Origin: an uncultured Dialister sp.
GTDB lineage: Bacteria > Bacillota > Negativicutes > Veillonellales > Dialisteraceae
DNA length: 35,174 nucleotides
Assembly (NCBI GenBank): GCA_934178345.1
Contig: CAKPQG010000023.1
Coordinates: 1-35,174 of the forward strand
Reading direction: 5' to 3'
Made by a program: the position numbers and the translations under genes. Below the pieces are notes generated by a model that saw only the letters and a program-made list of their open reading frames with translations, did no database searches and was not told the origin of the DNA. Numbering within the stretch: position 1 is the first letter of the stretch; every line of letters begins with the position of its first letter. Of the stretch, positions 30,281 through 35,174 are shown in pieces.

Positions 30281-30887
30281 AGTTTTTGATCACGTCGTCG
30301 GGGATCTCGAAGTGCTGGTAGTCTTTGCGGTCTTCCCAGCTGCCGCCCCATTCGAAGCCGTACTTGGCAAAGATGATGCAGGCGAGGTCCTTTTCATCGA
30401 TCTTCATGGGGAAGTCACGGCTGCGGTCTATATAGGGGGCTCCGGCGGCGGGCTCGATGGAGAGCTTGCCGTTTACCATTTTGACATAGGGGTTGTAGAG
30501 TGGATTGATGTCGATCGCCGCGCCCATGCCATGCTTGGAGACTTTCGTCGTGTGGGAGATGAAGCGGAAATTGAAGGAGGAGCTGTTGTTGTCTGTCATC
30601 GAGCGTTCATCATCGGCATCGTAGTGATCCACGAGGCGGATCTTCTCGATGGGATATTTGGCGGCGTAGAGCTCTTGGAAGATGGAAAGGACGGTTTCTG
30701 CGATGCGGCGGTTGACCACCATTTCGCCGTCCTGCGTTTTCCCTTGGAGGTCCACATAGCGGACGCGGAGAAAGGCGAGGTCTTCGCGGGGGACGGTGCA
30801 GTCGTCTTTGAATGATTTGCCTTTCATGATTTCGAAAATGGAGTCCGGAATGGGCTCAGCAGAAAAACCTTCTGTATATGGTGTCAT
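30276..30887 (-). CDS. M15-family D-alanyl-D-alanine carboxypeptidase-like protein
   Basis: A 203-residue zinc peptidase-like protein. The ligand motifs SKHGMGAAIDIN (His and Asp, S-x-H-x-x-G-x-A-x-D pattern) and DYQHFEIP (second His) match the M15 family, which trims or cuts D-Ala-containing or L-Ala-D-Glu bonds in peptidoglycan. LRVRYVDLQGKTQDGEMVVN is typical of the subgroup with a VanY-like fold. No signal peptide is seen from the start at 30887, which is supported by AGGAGG; a longer frame upstream (MYDTDV, from 30983) includes a hydrophobic stretch but lacks a site. It therefore may be cytosolic or exported by an unusual route. Confidence 0.85.
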   Translation of the reverse strand: MTPYTEGFSAEPIPDSIFEIMKGKSFKDDCTVPREDLAFLRVRYVDLQGKTQDGEMVVNRRIAETVLSIFQELYAAKYPIEKIRLVDHYDADDERSMTDNNSSSFNFRFISHTTKVSKHGMGAAIDINPLYNPYVKMVNGKLSIEPAAGAPYIDRSRDFPMKIDEKDLACIIFAKYGFEWGGSWEDRKDYQHFEIPDDVIKNW

Positions 30888-31009
30888 GATGAGAGGCCTC
30901 CTGGTAAAATAAAAAATGATGGCATGGTGCAAGACCATAGGAAAACGCCGTGAGCTTTGCATGGATACATCTGTATCATACATCGCAAAGCCTCGCGGCG
31001 CTATAGGGA

Positions 31010-31262
31010 AAACACATGGGGCGTGCCGCCCCTTGATTGCGGATGAAAGATTCGGTTGAATGAGAAATTAGAAATGAGAAATGCGAAATGGTGGTGCGGC
31101 GCAAAAAATAATGAAGCGCCGCAGAATTTTGATAGCGCTTCGCGCTGTCGCCATCGGAAGAGCACTCGAGAGATCCTCCTTGCAGAACGGTCAGCGTGCC
31201 AATTGCGCTATTTCAATCACCGCTTGCTTCTAATCCCTAATCCCTAGCTACTAGTCACCAGT
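31010..31262 (-). repeat. repeat mosaic upstream of the M15 gene
   Basis: Reverse orientation: unique block at 31015-31060, AATGAGA heptamers, GCGGCGC/GCGCCGC hairpin (arms near 31096 and 31118), GATAGCGCTTCGCGC, part of a GAGATCCTCC element, and CTAATCC/TAGTCAC heptamers up to the stop codon of the TetR gene. Confidence 0.8.
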
Positions 31263-31867
31263 CACTTCTCCACATACGGTCCGAGAAGATTTTCGATGTC
31301 GATCTTCAGGTAGTTTTCGGAGTCCTTGGCCAGGTCGAAGGAGGCATTCAGCATGCACCAGACGGTGATGACGCCGATGAAGTGGCTGACCAGGATGCGG
31401 CAGAGGATGGTCTTGGGGACATCGCTGCGGAGCTCCCCTTTGCCTTCGCCCTGATGGGTGGAGAGGATCTTCTCGAGGGCGAGATAGAGGTCGTAGAGGG
31501 CTTCTGTATTCTGCTCGGGGTGCGCGTGCTTGTTTTCCACGCTGTCACGGAGCCATTGACGGACGAGTCGGACGCCGCTCCACATGCAGTCCTTGTAGAT
31601 CTCGCCAAAATAGAAGCAGCAGCGCTCGATCACATCGCCTTCGTGGGCGATGGCGCGCTCGATGGTCGCCATGGCTGTTTTGCGGGAGAGCTCGCGGACA
31701 ACGTCTTCCTTGCATTCGAAGTAGTGATAGAAGGTGCCTTTGGCCACGCCGGAGTCCTTCGTGATGTCTTCCACTGATACATTGTCGAAGCCATGTGCGC
31801 TGATCAGGCGCTGGGCAGAATCCAGAAGCTTTGCTTTTGTCCGTTCCGCTTTCTTTGTGAGTGCCAT
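31262..31867 (-). CDS. TetR/AcrR-family transcription regulator
   Basis: A 201-residue TetR-type repressor. The N-terminal helix-turn-helix (about 8-55) reads ERTKAKLLDSAQRLISAHGF, VSVEDITKDSGVAKGTFYHYF, followed by KEDVVRELSRK. The remaining all-helical domain would bind the ligand and dimerise. AGGAGG five bases before the ATG sets the start. A perfect palindrome, TGTATA-G-TATACA (31899-31911), lies in its promoter region and is a likely autoregulatory operator. No transporter or enzyme gene is adjacent on the divergent side, so its target is not apparent. Confidence 0.93.
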   Translation of the reverse strand: MALTKKAERTKAKLLDSAQRLISAHGFDNVSVEDITKDSGVAKGTFYHYFECKEDVVRELSRKTAMATIERAIAHEGDVIERCCFYFGEIYKDCMWSGVRLVRQWLRDSVENKHAHPEQNTEALYDLYLALEKILSTHQGEGKGELRSDVPKTILCRILVSHFIGVITVWCMLNASFDLAKDSENYLKIDIENLLGPYVEK

Positions 31868-31892
31868 GAGTCCTCCTTTAGATTATTATTTT

Positions 31893-31917
31893 ATATTATG
31901 TATAGTATACAGGAAAT
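31893..31917 (-). promoter_or_regulatory. TetR-gene promoter with palindromic operator
   Basis: Minus strand TTGATT, 16 bases, then TAATAT; the palindrome TGTATA-G-TATACA (31899-31911) occupies the spacer, so binding there would block polymerase. Confidence 0.55.
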
Positions 31918-32028
31918 CAAGAGGGGGTGCAATGACTGAAAGTCGAAACAGAGCTGACAGCTTCAATGGGAGCGACGGCTCCCGAATCCCTGATTCCTAG
32001 TTACTCGTCACTCGCCGCGTCCATTCGT

Positions 32029-32057
32029 TTGACACGCGCTCTTCTTTTGCGTAAAAT
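32029..32057 (+). promoter_or_regulatory. strong promoter of a tiny transcription unit
   Basis: TTGACA (32029-32034) and TAAAAT (32052-32057), exactly 17 bases apart. Inverted repeats TTTTGCGTA (32045-32053) and TACGCAAAA (32069-32077) straddle the -10 and start point. Confidence 0.65.
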
Positions 32058-32063
32058 AAGACA

Positions 32064-32107
32064 AGGGATACGCAAAATGTATCTGGCCCCCATGCGGGGC
32101 TTTTTTT
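32064..32107 (+). ncRNA. putative very short transcript ending at a terminator
   Basis: The promoter at 32029 is followed within about 30 bases by GCCCC-CATGC-GGGGC and TTTTTTT (32086-32107). There is no room for a gene. The result would be a transcript of about 45 nucleotides, or an attenuator remnant. Promoter and terminator are visible; the transcript is inferred. Confidence 0.35.
32086..32107 (+). terminator. short terminator of the tiny unit
   Basis: A 5-bp GC stem (GCCCC/GGGGC) with seven T residues. Confidence 0.7.
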
Positions 32108-32119
32108 ATGCCCTTTTGG

Positions 32120-32360
32120 GGAAGAATTAGTGACTGGTGGCTGGTGGTGACTAGGGATTAGTAGCTAGGGATTAGGAGTGACTGGTGGCTTAAATGCCAT
32201 TTTCGGGCATCGACCGATTTATACTCCGCGGCGCTTCCATCATTTTATGCGCCGCACCACCATTTCTCATTTCTCATTTCTAATTTCTCATTCGAACAAA
32301 GCTTTCATCCGCAATCAAAGGGCATCCCGCCCCACGGGCTAACCCTGAACCCTTTTTGTA
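32120..32360 (+). repeat. full repeat mosaic upstream of the FAD-dependent oxidoreductase gene
   Basis: GTGACTG/GTGGCTG/GGGATTA heptamers (32128-32195), CGGGCATCGAC block, GCGGCGC/GCGCCGC hairpin (arms near 32229 and 32250), TCTCATT/TCTAATT heptamers, AAAGCTTTCATCCGCAATCA-type block and CCCTGAA words. Confidence 0.85.
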
Positions 32361-32383
32361 CTCACACGAAATGAGGCATGCTT

Positions 32384-33778
32384 ATGAAAAATTATGATCT
32401 CATTATCATCGGTGCCGGTCCGGCGGGGATATTCACGGCGCTCGAGCTGGCTGATACCGGGATGTCCATCCTGATTCTGGAGAAGGGGCTGGATATCCGT
32501 GAGCGCATCGCGCTCAATAAGAACAGGCAGGCGAAAGCGGCTGACCGCTATGCGAATATCGTATCCGGCTGGGGCGGCGCGGGAGCCTTCTCTGACGGGA
32601 AGCTGACGCTTACGACGGACTATGGCGGAAACCTGGATGATTATATGAATAAGGGCGAGCTCGCCCGCTTGATTTCCTATGTGGACGGCGTGTACTGCCG
32701 CTATGGCGGGGCTGATCGCAAGGTCTACGGGGATGAGTACAAGGAGGAGCTGCACGAATTGAAGCGGCGGGCGGCAGCCGCAGATCTGTCCTTCATCCCG
32801 GCGCGCATCCGCCATCTGGGGACGGATGTGAATGGCGAGATCCTCTCCCGCATGCGTGACAGTTTGCCTGCCAATGTGACGGTGAAGTCAAAGTGTCCGG
32901 TGGATACGATCCTTGTGAGCGACGGAGCTCTGCAGGGCGTCATGGCGGGCGGCGAGACGTACCGCTGCAAGTACCTCGTGGCCGCACCGGGGCGTGACGG
33001 CGCGGAGTGGTTCGCCGGGGAAGCGAAGCGGATCGGTCTTCAGACCGAGTCGAATGCGGTCGACATCGGTGTCCGCGTGGAGTCGCCGGCCGAGGTCTTC
33101 GAGCCGATCACGAACATCTGCTATGAGTCGAAGCTGGTGTATTTCTCCAAATCCTTCGATGACCGTGTACGCACGTTCTGCATGAATCCGTATGGCTTCG
33201 TCGTGACGGAGAATAACAACGGGCTCATGACGGTGAATGGTCATTCGTATGCACACAAAAAGAGTGAGAATACCAATTTCGCCATTCTGGTCTCGAAGCA
33301 GTTCACTGAGCCGTTCCACGAACCGATCGAGTATGGGAAATGCATCGCGACACTGGCAAACATGCTGGGCGGCGGGCCCATCGTGCAGCGTCTTGGCGAC
33401 CTGCGCGACGGCCGCCGCTCGACGGCAGAGCGCATACGAAGAGGGCTGATCAACCCCACCATGCCCTCGGCAACACCAGGAGATTTATCTTTGGTCTTGC
33501 CATATCGCTTCTTAAAGGATATTATGGAGATGTTTGAAGCGCTGGATGAAGCATGCCCGGGAGCAAACTCGCGCCACACCCTTCTCTATGGGGTGGAAGT
33601 GAAGTTCTACTCCTCCCGCATCGCACTGTCTTCCCAGCTGGAGACGAAGATTCCCAATTTCTTCGCTATTGGTGATGGAGCCGGCATCACCAGGGGCCTT
33701 GCACAGGCCTCCGCCGCCGGTGTAGTCGTCGGGCGCGAGATCTGCGCCCACATTGGTCAACCGAAGGGAGAACTCTGA
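32384..33778 (+). CDS. FAD-dependent oxidoreductase (COG2509-type)
   Basis: A 464-residue flavoprotein of the FAD-dependent dehydrogenase group often annotated COG2509. The N-terminal FAD-binding motif is DLIIIGAGPAGIFTALEL, with EKG as the ribose-binding acid; SGWGGAGAFSDGKL follows, and the C-terminal FAD contact is FFAIGDGAGITRGLAQASAAG. Its substrate is not known for the group. The ATG at 32384 is preferred to 32378 because GAGG (32373-32376) is too close to the latter. The stop codon overlaps the purB start (TGATG), so the two are translationally coupled, which hints at an unexplored link to purine synthesis. Confidence 0.87.
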   Translation: MKNYDLIIIGAGPAGIFTALELADTGMSILILEKGLDIRERIALNKNRQAKAADRYANIVSGWGGAGAFSDGKLTLTTDYGGNLDDYMNKGELARLISYVDGVYCRYGGADRKVYGDEYKEELHELKRRAAAADLSFIPARIRHLGTDVNGEILSRMRDSLPANVTVKSKCPVDTILVSDGALQGVMAGGETYRCKYLVAAPGRDGAEWFAGEAKRIGLQTESNAVDIGVRVESPAEVFEPITNICYESKLVYFSKSFDDRVRTFCMNPYGFVVTENNNGLMTVNGHSYAHKKSENTNFAILVSKQFTEPFHEPIEYGKCIATLANMLGGGPIVQRLGDLRDGRRSTAERIRRGLINPTMPSATPGDLSLVLPYRFLKDIMEMFEALDEACPGANSRHTLLYGVEVKFYSSRIALSSQLETKIPNFFAIGDGAGITRGLAQASAAGVVVGREICAHIGQPKGEL

Positions 33779-35070
33779 TGATACCGAGGTACACACGTCC
33801 AGTCATGGAAAAGATCTGGAACGAAAGAAATGAATGGCAGACAATGCTTGATGTAGAAATCGCAGCCTGCGAAGCAAATGCTGAGCTGGGCCGCATTCCG
33901 AAGGAAGCCGTCGAAGTGATCAAGGCGAAAGCAGACTTTGATGTCGACCGCATCCATGAGATCGATCGTGAAATCAATCACGACATCATCGCTTTCCTCA
34001 CCAATGTCGGGGAATATGTAGGCGATGATGCCAAGTACATCCACATGGGCCTTACCTCCACTGACGTGAAGGATACCGGTCTCAATGTACAGATCAAACA
34101 GGCCTCCGCGGTCCTTCTCGAAGATCTCGAAAAACTGGCAGAAGTCCTGAAGAGAAGAGCGGTCGAATTCAAGTACACCCCGACCATCGGACGCACCCAC
34201 GGCGTCCATGCAGAACCGACCACCTTCGGTCTGAAGCTGCTCCTCTGGTACTCCGAGACGCTCAGAAACATTGACCGCATGAAGAGAGCCGCAGAAGAAA
34301 TGGCTGTCGGCAAACTGTCCGGCGCGGTAGGCACCTATGCCGACATCGATCCATACGTCGAAGAATACGTCTGCAAGAAGATGGGCCTTGCCAGAGAAGT
34401 CGTAGCGACCCAGGTCGTACAGCGTGACCACCATGCTGAATACATCACGACTTTAGGCGTCATCGCCGGCACCCTCGCACAGATGGCGCTCGAAGTACGC
34501 CACCTGCAGAGAACCGAAGTGAGAGAAGCGGAAGAATACTTCAGCCCGAAGCAGAAAGGCTCCTCTGCGATGCCGCATAAGAGAAATCCGGTCAAGTCCG
34601 AAAGAATCTGCGGCATGGCCCGTCTCATCCAGGGCTACAGCCTCCCGGCCTTCGAAGACATCCCGCTCTGGCATGAAAGAGATATTTCCCACTCCTCCGT
34701 CGAACGCGTCATGTTCCCAGATGCGACCATCGCTTTGGACTACATCCTCTCGCAGACCACCGACCTCATCGACAAGCTCCTCGTCTATCCGGACAAGATG
34801 CTCGCCGATCTCAACCTGACCGGCGGTCTCATCTATAGCCCGCGCGTCCTCCTTGCTCTCGTAGCGAAAGGCGCTTACCGCGACACCGCATATCGCTGGG
34901 TACAGAGAAATGCGATGAAACGCTGGCTTCAGGGTGAAGATTTCTACGAAAATCTTTGCAAGGATGAAGATGTCAGAAAGTATCTGAACGAAGAAGAAAT
35001 CAAAGCCTGCTTCGACTACAAGCCGATGCTCGTCCATGTAGATGAGATCTTCGCTCGTTTCGGACTGTAA
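33778..35070 (+). CDS. purB: adenylosuccinate lyase
   Basis: A 430-residue enzyme of the fumarase/aspartase superfamily that releases fumarate from SAICAR and from adenylosuccinate in purine synthesis. The signature SSAMPHKRNPVKSE (262-275), with the flexible-loop Ser, is present; GRTHGVHAEPTTFG carries a catalytic His, and HMGLTSTDVKDTG contributes to substrate binding. Full length for PurB. It begins inside the stop codon of the preceding gene. Codon use here is slightly different from neighbours (more AGA for Arg), probably reflecting high expression rather than transfer. Confidence 0.96.
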   Translation: MIPRYTRPVMEKIWNERNEWQTMLDVEIAACEANAELGRIPKEAVEVIKAKADFDVDRIHEIDREINHDIIAFLTNVGEYVGDDAKYIHMGLTSTDVKDTGLNVQIKQASAVLLEDLEKLAEVLKRRAVEFKYTPTIGRTHGVHAEPTTFGLKLLLWYSETLRNIDRMKRAAEEMAVGKLSGAVGTYADIDPYVEEYVCKKMGLAREVVATQVVQRDHHAEYITTLGVIAGTLAQMALEVRHLQRTEVREAEEYFSPKQKGSSAMPHKRNPVKSERICGMARLIQGYSLPAFEDIPLWHERDISHSSVERVMFPDATIALDYILSQTTDLIDKLLVYPDKMLADLNLTGGLIYSPRVLLALVAKGAYRDTAYRWVQRNAMKRWLQGEDFYENLCKDEDVRKYLNEEEIKACFDYKPMLVHVDEIFARFGL

Positions 35071-35080
35071 TTCACTCGTC

Positions 35081-35116
35081 AAAAAAGCCTCGACCCGTAA
35101 GGGCGAGGCTTTTTGC
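35081..35116 (+). terminator. terminator of the FAD protein-purB operon
   Basis: GCCTCG-A-CCC pairs with GGG-CGAGGC around GTAA, with A residues before and TTTTT after. The remaining bases to 35174 show nothing recognisable. Confidence 0.9.
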
Positions 35117-35174
35117 GTGAATGGGGATGGCGGAGTTCTTATCCGCGCGGCTATGAACGGATATCATTTTATGA

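Noticed and set aside
30888..30983. Longer start for the M15 peptidase giving a possible signal sequence
   Set aside because: No ribosome-binding site is present and the hydrophobic stretch is short and interrupted by Arg; AGGAGG supports the start at 30887.

Overview
The window looks like part of a bacterial chromosome from a member of the Firmicutes, probably the Negativicutes (a Dialister- or Megasphaera-like relative; inferred, not proven). The evidence is the two T-box leaders, strong AGGAGG ribosome-binding sites, TATAAT promoters and many short U-tailed terminators. There are about 29 protein genes, mostly single-gene or two-gene units. There is no rRNA, tRNA, CRISPR, prophage or intact transposase gene.

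Layout. 1-6600: class A penicillin-binding protein, flavin-reductase-fold protein, a LuxR-type regulator with an NTF2-like sensor, and an ADP-ribosylglycohydrolase-like protein behind a long structured leader. 6600-10800: DUF2156 protein, Eis-type acetyltransferase, GIY-YIG protein, DUF2232-like membrane protein. 10800-13200: a T-box leader (specifier read as GUC, valine) with a duplicated antiterminator/terminator ahead of an isocitrate-lyase/PEP-mutase family enzyme, then a DtxR/MntR regulator. 13300-16400 (minus strand): a hypothetical protein, an exported protein and an opine-dehydrogenase-like protein. 16900-19930: a second T-box (specifier UGC, cysteine) ahead of an ABC importer, one ATPase and two permeases, with no binding protein. 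20200-22300: an aroB-like gene between two inverted copies of a mobile element. 22600-25300: tautomerase, trpS, metallo-beta-lactamase-fold hydrolase. 25300-28650: LysR regulator, then an apparent accessory cluster (PNPOx-fold protein, double SnoaL-like protein, HxlR regulator) with shared operator-like motifs and bracketed by miniature elements. 28700-35174: RlmD-type methyltransferase, M15 peptidase, TetR regulator, a tiny promoter-terminator unit, an FAD protein translationally coupled to purB.

The most striking feature is non-coding. Nearly every gap over 150 bp holds the same mosaic: runs of different words that all have a 7-bp period (GTGACTR, AGACATC/TGACGTC, ATTCCTM, TCTCATT, CCCTGAA), joined by two unique blocks, one a GCGGCGC/GCGCCGC hairpin. 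The mosaics usually point in the direction of transcription of the following gene, and they also sit inside a T-box transcript and between operon genes. Two miniature inverted-repeat families overlie them: a 163-bp palindromic element with covarying arms, and a 232/308-bp element flanked at one copy by a 12-bp direct repeat.
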